Shown here: positions 1 to 6,299 of the stretch, in pieces
How positions within the stretch are numbered: position 1 is the stretch's first letter
How the letters are laid out: every line of letters starts with the position of its first letter
NCBI GenBank assembly: GCA_005882155.1
Contig: VBCQ01000045.1
Coordinates: 34,429-42,282, forward strand
DNA from: Betaproteobacteria bacterium
GTDB taxonomy: Bacteria > Pseudomonadota > Gammaproteobacteria > Burkholderiales > Burkholderiaceae_C
Direction: 5' to 3'
DNA length: 7,854 nt
Position numbers and translations under genes: made by a program
The notes under the pieces: model-generated
Databases searched by the model: none
What the model saw: the letters and a program-made list of their open reading frames with translations, nothing else
What the model was told of the DNA's origin: nothing

Positions 1-374
1 TTGCGGTGGTCGGCCTGCAGCCGGACAACCCGGTCGCGTTGAACAACCTCGCCTGGGTCACGCAACGACTGAACAAGCCGGGCGCACTGGCTTATGCGGA
101 AAAGGCCACCGCCCTGCAACCGAACCAGCCCGCCTTCATGGACACGCTGGCGATGATCCTGGGCAACAAAGGCGAACTGAACAAGGCATTGGAAATCGAG
201 AAGAAGGCGATCGCGCTGCAGCCGGACCAACCTGGCATTCGCTTGAATCTGGCGAAGCTGTATATCAAGGCCGGCCAGGGCGCGTTGGCCAAGACGGAAC
301 TGAAACAGCTTGCGAGACTCGGGACCAAGTTTGCCGGCCAAGCGGAAGTCGGGGAACTGTTGAAGTCCCTTTGA
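1..374 (+). CDS. PrsT-like TPR protein, C-terminal part (cut by left edge)
   Basis: The reading frame is open to the left edge, so only the C-terminus is visible and the true start lies outside the window; it ends at TGA 372-374. The visible part consists of tetratricopeptide repeat helices with typical spacing (NNLAW, DTLA, LNLAKLY motifs). It aligns without gaps to the last 116 or so residues of the full PrsT encoded at 3448-6219. By eye about half the residues are identical, including an unbroken 13-residue stretch, DNPVALNNLAWVT, and a shared MDTLA. It is therefore a paralogue of that gene, not merely another TPR protein. PrsT proteins are lipoproteins of the PEP-CTERM/exosortase system whose exact job is not settled; protein-protein contacts are expected from the TPRs. 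Whether this copy is full length and carries a lipobox cannot be seen here. A hairpin terminator follows 27 bases after the stop. Confidence 0.85.
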   Translation, partial: AVVGLQPDNPVALNNLAWVTQRLNKPGALAYAEKATALQPNQPAFMDTLAMILGNKGELNKALEIEKKAIALQPDQPGIRLNLAKLYIKAGQGALAKTELKQLARLGTKFAGQAEVGELLKSL

Positions 375-400
375 CGACGCGAAGGCCGGCCACAAAAGCA

Positions 401-423
401 AAGCCCCGCCAGAGGCGGGGCTT
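401..423. terminator. Bidirectional rho-independent terminator
   Basis: A 10-bp perfect stem, AAGCCCCGCC / GGCGGGGCTT, closes a 3-base loop (AGA). It sits between two convergent genes, 27 bases after the stop of the PrsT-like fragment and 24 bases from the stop of the PEP-CTERM gene on the opposite strand. The T-rich tract is better on the minus strand, where the stem is followed by TTGCTTTTG, so it should stop the PEP-CTERM gene most strongly. On the plus strand the tail is poor in T. Confidence 0.8.
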
Positions 424-446
424 GCCGATCAGGTGTGATTGATCAA

Positions 447-1634
447 TCAGGCGCGACGGCGAGACAGCGCCAGACCGAGCAGCACCAAGCCAGCCAATGC
501 GAGCGTTCCGGGCTCAGGAACGTGCACGATGTCACTGGCCTTCGAGATGAAGATCTGCTCGTAGCCGTTGTTCAGGTCGCGACCGTATTGCGTCGGGAGG
601 AGGTCTCCATTGCCCGTGCAGACCAGCGCCGTCGGATCCAAGAGGGGATCACAGCCAAGTCGCACGTCGACACTCATCGTGTAGCTGGCCAAGTCGGCGG
701 CCGACAGCGAACCAAACAGCGCGCTCAGCTGGGCATTCAACTCGGGGAACAGGATCGCGTAGGCCGCTTGGTTTGCACCCAGATTGTGGTCGATCGGCTT
801 GGAGACGTTGGGATTCGACGCATCGCAGGGCACCGGAATCGGAACCGCGGTGTTCGTCGTCACGCACACCGCACCGCCAGACAACACGTAGTCGGTGCTG
901 TTCTTGTCGCCGGGAGCCGGTGGGGGGGGCGAAGTCCCGTCAGCGCCAGCGGGCGTACCGGGATTGGTATAGGAGCCGACGTTGCCGAGGAAGGTGCCGC
1001 GTCCGCCCGCAGTCACGAGGTTGTACCCCCCGCCCGGCGCACCGAAAACGGCCTTGTTCGCCAGATCGTAGGTCCCGATCACAGCACCGCTGCCATCCTT
1101 CAAAGTGATTCGGGCCCAGGCGGCCAAGGACTCCGACGCCGTTCCAAGACTCTTGGTCTGGTTGTTGTTGAAGAAGAAAATCATCGCCTCGCCAGCGAGA
1201 TAAGTCTTCATGGCGGCCAAACTCGAGTCCCACGTGTTATCGCCGTTGTGGTTGACGACTCCGGTGGTGCCGTTGTAGGTTGCCGGAGACGGGTTCCAGT
1301 AGGGATTTGCAGGGTTTTGGATGGTACCGTTAGGGGTTGAATAGGCGTTGTCCATGCCAGCGAGATTCGTTACCACGCCGCCGCCGCTCGAGCCGGTGCC
1401 GATGACGGTCAGCCCTTTGATGGCGCCGGGTGTCGAATTGACGTAGAACTGGCAGCCGGGACCGGTGCAGCCGTCTTGGATTTCGGCAATCGGCAACGAG
1501 TACGACTGGGCGTCGCCATATTGGACGAAACCGATCCCGTTCAGATTGAACGCAGCCTGACTCGGACCCGCGAAGAAAACCGCAGAACCGGCCAGCGCCG
1601 CCGCAACGCCGCTCAATCTCTTCAGAGTCGCCAT
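447..1634 (-). CDS. Secreted PEP-CTERM sorting-domain protein, unknown function
   Basis: This 395-aa protein starts with a Sec signal peptide (MATLKRLSG, hydrophobic stretch, predicted cut after PSQA near residue 27). It ends with a canonical PEP-CTERM tail: VPEP at 372-375, a hydrophobic helix rich in Leu, Ala and Gly, then SRRRA. Such tails are recognised by exosortase, which cleaves and anchors the protein at the envelope or in exopolysaccharide. The start at 1634 is chosen because AAGGAG (plus-strand 1641-1646) lies six bases upstream and the signal peptide follows at once. The frame stays open upstream to 1826, but that extension would bury the signal peptide, and the Met at 1640 abuts the ribosome site. 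The mature part is rich in Gly, Asn, Ser and Thr, has a proline run (PPPP, 236-239) and six cysteines in three close pairs (56/61, 257/270, 328/339), which suggests disulfides after export. I recognise no catalytic domain. A sigma-54 promoter lies upstream. Confidence 0.9.
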   Translation of the reverse strand: MATLKRLSGVAAALAGSAVFFAGPSQAAFNLNGIGFVQYGDAQSYSLPIAEIQDGCTGPGCQFYVNSTPGAIKGLTVIGTGSSGGGVVTNLAGMDNAYSTPNGTIQNPANPYWNPSPATYNGTTGVVNHNGDNTWDSSLAAMKTYLAGEAMIFFFNNNQTKSLGTASESLAAWARITLKDGSGAVIGTYDLANKAVFGAPGGGYNLVTAGGRGTFLGNVGSYTNPGTPAGADGTSPPPPAPGDKNSTDYVLSGGAVCVTTNTAVPIPVPCDASNPNVSKPIDHNLGANQAAYAILFPELNAQLSALFGSLSAADLASYTMSVDVRLGCDPLLDPTALVCTGNGDLLPTQYGRDLNNGYEQIFISKASDIVHVPEPGTLALAGLVLLGLALSRRRA

Positions 1635-1640
1635 GTGCAT

Positions 1641-1646
1641 CTCCTT
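1641..1646 (-). promoter_or_regulatory. Ribosome binding site deciding the PEP-CTERM gene start
   Basis: On the minus strand AAGGAG stands six bases before the ATG at 1634. It favours that start over the Met at 1640, which directly touches the site, and over the far upstream Met at 1826. Confidence 0.75.
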
Positions 1647-1725
1647 CACTGCTAGTGCTCCAGTCGCCCTGGCGGCCTTGACCGCCATCCCCTTTGCTCC
1701 CAAACCCGCGACGGGAGGACGACAA

Positions 1726-1741
1726 TGCATACACCGTGCCA
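1726..1741 (-). promoter_or_regulatory. Sigma-54 (RpoN) -24/-12 promoter for the PEP-CTERM gene
   Basis: The minus strand reads TGGCACGGTGTATGCA, against the sigma-54 consensus TGGCACG-N4-TTGCW. The whole -24 block is exact, the spacing between GG and GC is correct, and only one base of the -12 block differs (A for T). Transcription would start near 1715, giving an untranslated leader of about 81 bases before the start at 1634. Sigma-54 promoters need an activator of the AAA+ class; in PrsT-containing genomes the likely candidate is PrsR, which is not in this window. Confidence 0.8.
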
Positions 1742-1783
1742 CAAACGTAAGCCGTTGTTTTGAGAGCCGTTTCATTTTTGCGA

Positions 1784-1808
1784 TCGACGGACCTGTAAAA
1801 GCCGTCGA
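1784..1808. promoter_or_regulatory. Candidate activator site (inverted repeat) upstream of sigma-54 promoter
   Basis: TCGACGG (1784-1790) and CCGTCGA (1802-1808) form a 7-bp inverted repeat with an 11-base spacer. Its centre lies about 81 bases upstream of the predicted sigma-54 start, which is a usual place for an enhancer-binding activator. The word CCGTCGA recurs upstream of the other PEP-CTERM promoter at 3373-3379. Short GC-rich palindromes are common by chance in such DNA, so the call is tentative. Confidence 0.3.
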
Positions 1809-1885
1809 CATTCGCGCTCGCCGCAACGCCGAAGTTCTGCCAAATTCATGCTCTCGAAACCAGAGTCACACAGCGAGATCGATCC

Positions 1886-2377
1886 GTGACGCAACGCAAA
1901 GTGTTGATGGTTTGCATGGGCAACATTTGCCGCTCGCCCACCGCGGAGGGGGTGCTGCGGCACAAGCTGCGAGAAGCTGGCGTTGCCGCTTTGGTGGTCG
2001 TGGATTCGGCCGGCACTCACGGCTATCACACGGGCGAGCCCCCCGACGAACGCGCGGTGCGGCACGCCCGGCAGCGCGGCTACGATTTGTCTGCGCTGCG
2101 AGCGCGACAAATCACTGCGGCTGATTTTGAGCGCTTCGATTTGCTGCTCGCGATGGACTGGGACAATTTGGCCGAGCTCAAAGAGCTATGCCCGGTCGAA
2201 CACCGAGGCAAGTTGCGCAGGCTCACCGAGTATGCCCAGCGCTTCGACAACCCGGTGGTGCCCGATCCGTACTACGGCAGCGCAGCAGCCTTCGAGCAGG
2301 TCCTCGACTTGGTCGAGGACGCCTGCGCCGGCCTGATTGCCGAGCTTGCCACTGACGGGTCCGAGCGCCAGGGCTGA
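1886..2377 (+). CDS. Low-molecular-weight protein tyrosine phosphatase
   Basis: This 163-aa cytoplasmic enzyme removes phosphate from tyrosine residues. The P-loop signature CX5R appears near the N-terminus as C10-MGNIC-R16 followed by Ser17-Pro18, and the general-acid loop is present as D127-P-Y-Y-G. A conserved DSAGTHGYHTGEP segment lies at 40-52. Length matches the family. The start is GTG at 1886: it keeps the first beta strand (KVLMVC) that a start at the ATG at 1907 would remove, although the ribosome site is weak (CGAGA, about seven bases upstream). It is transcribed away from the PEP-CTERM gene on its left and towards the vWA gene on its right, so it is its own unit. In exopolysaccharide loci such enzymes (Wzb, Etp type) dephosphorylate a tyrosine autokinase. 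A role in exopolysaccharide control here is inferred only from the neighbours, and no kinase is visible. I see no clear promoter. Confidence 0.93.
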   Translation: MTQRKVLMVCMGNICRSPTAEGVLRHKLREAGVAALVVVDSAGTHGYHTGEPPDERAVRHARQRGYDLSALRARQITAADFERFDLLLAMDWDNLAELKELCPVEHRGKLRRLTEYAQRFDNPVVPDPYYGSAAAFEQVLDLVEDACAGLIAELATDGSERQG

Positions 2378-2404
2378 CGGAGCGAATCGCCGCGCCGAAT
2401 GAAA

Positions 2405-2428
2405 AACGGGCCGATTACTCGGCCCGTT
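2405..2428. terminator. Bidirectional rho-independent terminator
   Basis: A 10-bp perfect stem, AACGGGCCGA / TCGGCCCGTT, encloses the loop TTAC. It lies between the convergent phosphatase and vWA genes, 27 bases after one stop and 17 bases after the other. On the minus strand the stem runs into a T tract (GTTTTTC), making it a good terminator for the vWA gene; on the plus strand the tail (GCATTTG) is weaker. Confidence 0.8.
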
Positions 2429-2445
2429 GCATTTGAATTCGGTAT

Positions 2446-3225
2446 TCAGCGCCTGGTCACACGGCGGCGCGCTACACCGGCGCCGAGCAAGGCCAAGCCA
2501 ACCAGTGCCAATGACGTCGGCTCCGGAACCCGAATCTCGGCGATGAGCTTGTCCTGGATCGCTCTGGAGAAATCGGCGAAGCTGGTTGCCGCGATGACGA
2601 AGCCGCCCGTTCCACCCTTCACGAAACTGTCGTAGTAGGTCTGCAGACCTGCTTCGCCGAGGATCGCGAGGCCGTTGATCGTATCCACACCGCCGGCAAG
2701 TGCTGCGTTGCGACCGCAGCCAGCGGCGCAAAAAGTCGCGCTGTTGTTGTCGGCGCCGTCGCCTGACACGTCGATGACTTGTCGCAGGGATTCGAAGCCG
2801 TTCGATGCGCCACCGACTTCGGTGCCGAACGCGCCATAGGACAAGCCGATCGCGTCCTGAATCGCGGTATTGCCGGCGAACGCACGGGATACGCCACTCA
2901 GTGCGGTGGCAAACTGCTGCGCCGACGCGACGCTATTGATCAAGGTCCAGCCGACTTGAGTCGCCCGCTGCGTATTTCCGGACCATTCGATGTACGTGAC
3001 GGCGATGGCACCGCCTTGACTGGCCAAAATGGCGTTCTGCACCGCCACGCTGTTGAATGCATTCACATAGCCGTTCTTCTGCAGGTCGTACTCGGCGGAG
3101 TCGACGCTACCCGACACGTCGACCAGCAACATCAGCTCAAGGCCAACGGCCGTCGCGCTGGCCGGGCCGGCCGCCATCACGGCAGCGGCACCGAAGGCGG
3201 CCGCAATCCAGTTTTTCAATTTCAT
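2446..3225 (-). CDS. DUF1194-like von Willebrand A domain protein with PEP-CTERM tail
   Basis: This 259-aa protein has a signal peptide (MKLKNWIAAA onward, predicted cut after ASA near residue 24), one von Willebrand factor A domain, and a PEP-CTERM tail with VPEP at 233-236, a Leu/Ala/Gly helix and a basic end (RRRVTRR). The metal-ion-dependent adhesion site looks complete: D36-x-S38-x-S40 (DVSGS), T120 in GNTA, and an Asp in SGDG (D156 most likely). The pattern of strand LMLLVDVSGS and IDVSGDG fits DUF1194, a vWA subgroup of unknown function. Such domains usually bind protein ligands through a divalent metal. The PEP-CTERM tail implies exosortase processing and anchoring outside the inner membrane. 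The start at 3225 is preceded by GGAGGAG five bases upstream. Two cysteines (166, 170; CAAGC) may form a small loop. A sigma-54 promoter lies upstream and a terminator downstream, so the gene seems monocistronic. Ligand and role are unknown. Confidence 0.9.
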   Translation of the reverse strand: MKLKNWIAAAFGAAAVMAAGPASATAVGLELMLLVDVSGSVDSAEYDLQKNGYVNAFNSVAVQNAILASQGGAIAVTYIEWSGNTQRATQVGWTLINSVASAQQFATALSGVSRAFAGNTAIQDAIGLSYGAFGTEVGGASNGFESLRQVIDVSGDGADNNSATFCAAGCGRNAALAGGVDTINGLAILGEAGLQTYYDSFVKGGTGGFVIAATSFADFSRAIQDKLIAEIRVPEPTSLALVGLALLGAGVARRRVTRR

Positions 3226-3275
3226 CTCTTCTCCTCCAGGGTTGAGTAAGGGAGCACATCCCTTGAACCGCCAAA

Positions 3276-3291
3276 AGCCAGAACCATGCCA
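3276..3291 (-). promoter_or_regulatory. Sigma-54 (RpoN) -24/-12 promoter for the vWA PEP-CTERM gene
   Basis: The minus strand reads TGGCATGGTTCTGGCT, against TGGCACG-N4-TTGCW. Only two consensus positions differ (T for C in the -24 block, G for T in the -12 block), and the invariant GG and GC have the right spacing. The start would fall near 3265, with a leader of about 40 bases before the ATG at 3225. It faces away from prsT and lies in the shared 222-base region between the two genes. Confidence 0.7.
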
Positions 3292-3363
3292 TTTTTACAA
3301 AGCATTGATTCGACACGGTTTTTTCATCGAGAGCGGCGGCTTGTCGCGGGCGCTGTAAGTTTC

Positions 3364-3380
3364 ATCGACACACCGTCGAT
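3364..3380. promoter_or_regulatory. Candidate activator site (inverted repeat) upstream of second sigma-54 promoter
   Basis: ATCGAC (3364-3369) and GTCGAT (3375-3380) form a 6-bp inverted repeat with a 5-base spacer, centred about 107 bases upstream of the predicted sigma-54 start. It overlaps CCGTCGA (3373-3379) and follows GTTTCAT (3359-3365); both words also occur, in the same order, upstream of the first PEP-CTERM promoter (1802-1808 and 1769-1775). Spacer length differs between the two sites, so this is only a candidate. Confidence 0.3.
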
Positions 3381-3447
3381 CGCCGATTTGCCTGAGCGAT
3401 ACTCCGCGCAATACCGGCGGGTCGGTCAGAAATCGGGAGAGTGCGCG

Positions 3448-6219
3448 ATGCGGGGGAATCGGTATGTCGGTCGGGGCGCGCTGATTCTCGCGCTGTTGCT
3501 CTCGGGCTGCGGCGGCAAGAGTGATGGCGAGCTGCTGACATCGGCGAAGGCTTACCTGCAGAAGCGGGACTCCAAGGCCGCCGTGATTCAGCTGAAGAAC
3601 CTGTTGCAGGCGAACCCGTCGTCGGCCGAGGCGAGATTCCTGCTCGGCGTCGCGCTGCTCGAGTCCGGCGACGCGACGGGGGCCGAGATCGAATTGCGAC
3701 GCGCGCAGGAATTGAAGCATCCCGATGCTGCGGTCGCGCCCCAGATGGCGAAGACGCTGATGGCGCTTCGCCAGTACAAAAAACTGACCGATCAATACGC
3801 CGCGATCGAGCTGTCCAATCCGGATGCGACCGTCGCTGTTCAGACCACCGTCGCGATGGCCTTCGCAGCGCAAGGGGCGCATGACAAGGCGCGTGCTGCG
3901 ATCGTCAAGGTGCTGGCGATCTCGCCGCAATCGACGCCGGCGCTGCTGGCCCACGCACGCATCAAGGCGAGCGCCGGCGATATCGACGGGGCGCTCGCGG
4001 TGCTCGATGAGCTCTTGGCCCGCGTGCCGGACAGCCACGAAGCATGGCAACTGAAGGGCGACGTGCTGGTTCAGGCAAAGAGCAACCCGGCTGGGGCGAC
4101 CGATGCGTACCAAAAAGCGCTGGCGATCCGCGCCGACCTGATCGAAGTGCACGCGGCCCTGATCACGCTGTACTTCGTCCAACAGGACCAGGGTGCGGCG
4201 AGCCGGCAATTGGTCGAGTTGAAGAAAGCGTTTCCGAACCACGCGCTGACCGGCTACTACGAGGCTCAGATGACGTTCGCGCGCGGCGACTACAAGCGCG
4301 CGCGCGAATTGCTGCAAGGGCTCGTGCGCGCCGCGCCCGACAATGCCGGCGTACTGCACCTTGCCGGAGCGATCGAATTGCAGCTGGGCGCGTTGGCTCA
4401 AGCCGAGAGCTACCTGAGTCGCGCGGTGCAGTTGCAGCCCCAATTCGTCGGCGCGCGTCGCTTGCTGGCGAAGGTCTATTTGCAATCGAACCGTCCGGCC
4501 AAGGCAATTGCTGCATTGCGGCCAGCACTCGATGGCCCTGCCGTCGATGCAGAAACGCTGATGCTCGCCGGTCAGGCGACTCTGTTGGCGGACGATCCGA
4601 AAACCGCCGACGCCTACTTCACCCGCGCTGCGGCGCTCCGCCCCAACGACACCAAAATTCGCGCAGCGCTCGCGATGTCGCAGCTGTCGAAAGGCAATGC
4701 CGACTCGGCGCTCGCCGAACTTCAATCGATCGCCGCGTCCGACAAAGGCATTGCGGTTGACATGGCGCTCATCAGTGCGCACCTGAAGCGCACCGAGTTC
4801 GACGCGGCACTCAAGGCCATCGACGGGCTCGAGAAGAAGCAGCCCAGCGGTCCGCTCGCCTTCGACCTGCGTGGTCGCGTGCAGGTGCTGCGCAAGGATT
4901 CAGAGGCGGCACGCAAGAGTTTCGAGCAGGCACTGAGTCGTGACCCGCGTTATCTGCCGGCTGTGGCTAACCTGGCGGCGCTCGACTTCATCGACAAGAA
5001 GCCGGATGCCGCCAAGGCCCGCTTCGAGCAGCTGCTAAAACTCGACCCGGCGAACGCCCAGGCGCTGCTGGGACTTGCCGAATTGAAGCGCCGCACCGGC
5101 AGCAGCCGCGACGAGATCGCCAAACTGATCGGCGATGCGGTCAATGCGAATCCGACCGACCCGCAACCGAGGCTGGTGCTGATCGAGCACCACTTGGTCG
5201 GCGGCGACTTGAAGTCGGCGTTGGCTGCGGCGCAGGCCGGTGTTGCGGCCGTTCCGGACGATGCCGAGCTGCAGAACCGATTGGCGCGGGTGCTGATCAG
5301 CTCAGGCGACGTCAACCAAGCCAGCAGCATCTTCGGAAAGCTCGCCGCTCAGCAGCCGGACTCGTACCTCGGTCACCTCGGCTTGGCCGAAATCAATCTG
5401 GCAAGAAAGGATTACGCCACCGCGGCCAAGAATGCGAAACGGGCGCTCGAGTTGGCACCGAACGAGTTGCCGGTGCAGCGGGTGGCCATCGGTATCGCGA
5501 TGCGCGACAAGCGGCCGCAGGACGCGGTTGCGATCGCCCGCGCGATTCAGATACAGCGACCCAGGGACGCATTGGGCTTCATTCTCGAAGGCGAAGTCGA
5601 AGCCGACGCAAAGCGTTGGGATGCGGCTATCGCGGCGTTCCGCAAGGGCAGCGCAATGCCGAATCCGGCGCAGGCGCCGGAACGGCTTCACTTCGCATTG
5701 ACCCAGACGAAAAAGAGCGTCGACGCCGCCACGTTCGCCGACGCATGGCTTCGCGACCACCCGAGAGACATGCTGTTCCTGCTCTACCTCGGCGATGTGG
5801 CATCGGCGCAAGGCGACTGGGCGCAAGCCGAGAAGAGCTATCTGCAGATCTTGAAGCAGCAGGCCGACAACCCGGTGGCCTTGAATAACCTCGCGTGGGT
5901 CACAATCAAGCAGAAGAAGCCCGGCGCGGTCGCGATGGCCGAGCGCGCGGTCAAGGCCGCGCCGGGCAAGCTGGCGCTGATGGACACCCTCGCGTTTGCG
6001 CTGTCGAGCGAGGACCAGCACGCCAAGGCGATCGAGCTGCAGAAGAAAGTCGTCGCCCAAGCCCCTGACGTGCCGACGTTTCGACTCACGCTCGCGAAGA
6101 TTTATCTGCGCTCCGGCGACAAGAGCCTCGCGAGAACCGAGCTCGATGCACTGGCCAAGCTGAGCCCGGATTTCGCCGGCCACGAAGAGGTCGCCGGGCT
6201 GATCCAGACCACCCAGTGA
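3448..6219 (+). CDS. prsT: PEP-CTERM system TPR-repeat lipoprotein PrsT
   Basis: This 923-aa protein begins with a lipoprotein signal peptide: a basic start (MRGNRYVGRG), a hydrophobic core and the lipobox L18-S-G-C21, so the mature protein should be lipidated at Cys21. The rest is an almost unbroken array of TPR helix pairs, with Pro-containing turns between repeats (NPSSAEA, PQSTPAL, DPANAQAL, PDSYLGH) and a final block carrying DNPVALNNLAWVT at 807-819. Length and arrangement match the PrsT family, found together with the PrsK histidine kinase and PrsR sigma-54 regulator in exosortase-containing bacteria. The start is ATG 3448, with GGGAG eight bases upstream and the signal peptide immediately after. 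The same frame is open from ATG 3286, but that start would add 54 residues before the signal peptide and would sit inside the sigma-54 promoter of the divergent gene. Its exact function is unknown; TPRs suggest a scaffold in the periplasm or at the outer membrane. No confident promoter or terminator is visible for it. Confidence 0.93.
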   Translation: MRGNRYVGRGALILALLLSGCGGKSDGELLTSAKAYLQKRDSKAAVIQLKNLLQANPSSAEARFLLGVALLESGDATGAEIELRRAQELKHPDAAVAPQMAKTLMALRQYKKLTDQYAAIELSNPDATVAVQTTVAMAFAAQGAHDKARAAIVKVLAISPQSTPALLAHARIKASAGDIDGALAVLDELLARVPDSHEAWQLKGDVLVQAKSNPAGATDAYQKALAIRADLIEVHAALITLYFVQQDQGAASRQLVELKKAFPNHALTGYYEAQMTFARGDYKRARELLQGLVRAAPDNAGVLHLAGAIELQLGALAQAESYLSRAVQLQPQFVGARRLLAKVYLQSNRPAKAIAALRPALDGPAVDAETLMLAGQATLLADDPKTADAYFTRAAALRPNDTKIRAALAMSQLSKGNADSALAELQSIAASDKGIAVDMALISAHLKRTEFDAALKAIDGLEKKQPSGPLAFDLRGRVQVLRKDSEAARKSFEQALSRDPRYLPAVANLAALDFIDKKPDAAKARFEQLLKLDPANAQALLGLAELKRRTGSSRDEIAKLIGDAVNANPTDPQPRLVLIEHHLVGGDLKSALAAAQAGVAAVPDDAELQNRLARVLISSGDVNQASSIFGKLAAQQPDSYLGHLGLAEINLARKDYATAAKNAKRALELAPNELPVQRVAIGIAMRDKRPQDAVAIARAIQIQRPRDALGFILEGEVEADAKRWDAAIAAFRKGSAMPNPAQAPERLHFALTQTKKSVDAATFADAWLRDHPRDMLFLLYLGDVASAQGDWAQAEKSYLQILKQQADNPVALNNLAWVTIKQKKPGAVAMAERAVKAAPGKLALMDTLAFALSSEDQHAKAIELQKKVVAQAPDVPTFRLTLAKIYLRSGDKSLARTELDALAKLSPDFAGHEEVAGLIQTTQ

Positions 6220-6285
6220 CCCTCTCGCGATGATTTAGCATCGTGGCCATGCGAACCCGCCAGGTTCATTGGCATGCGAGTGCTT

Positions 6286-6291
6286 GAGGAG
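6286..6291 (+). promoter_or_regulatory. Ribosome binding site of ABC ATPase gene
   Basis: GAGGAG stands eight bases before the ATG at 6300, supporting that start. The 80 bases between the prsT stop and this gene hold no convincing terminator, so read-through from prsT is possible. Confidence 0.65.
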
Positions 6292-6299
6292 TCGAAGCG

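Noticed and set aside
435..1340. Plus-strand open frame opposite the first PEP-CTERM gene (301 codons)
   Set aside because: Its translation is low-complexity Arg/Val/Gly-rich and antisense to a gene with clear signal peptide and PEP-CTERM tail.
1635..1826. Upstream extension of the 447-1634 minus-strand gene to a Met at 1826
   Set aside because: It would place 64 residues before an obvious Sec signal peptide, and the segment contains the sigma-54 promoter and the ribosome site for the start at 1634.
1599..1832. Repeated 12-base word GCCGCAACGCCG near 1600 and 1820
   Set aside because: One copy encodes part of the signal peptide and the other is in the divergent region; similarity stops at the word edges in GC-rich sequence, so it is not taken as a repeat element.
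3295..4782. Long minus-strand open frame opposite prsT (495 codons)
   Set aside because: It lies wholly across the plus-strand TPR lipoprotein, its translation is Arg/Gln-rich with no domain, and it has no supporting ribosome site; it is a shadow of GC-rich codon use.
6253..6267. Hairpin GAACC-CGCCA-GGTTC after prsT as a terminator
   Set aside because: The stem has only five base pairs and no T tract follows, so termination is not supported.
6248..6279. Direct repeat CATGCGA (6248-6254 and 6273-6279)
   Set aside because: Two seven-base copies 25 bases apart with little flanking similarity can occur by chance; no regulatory meaning is evident.
6270..6285. TGGCATG on the plus strand before the ABC ATPase as a third sigma-54 promoter
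   Set aside because: The following GC is one base too close for the -24/-12 spacing, and the start would fall almost on the ATG at 6300, across its ribosome site.
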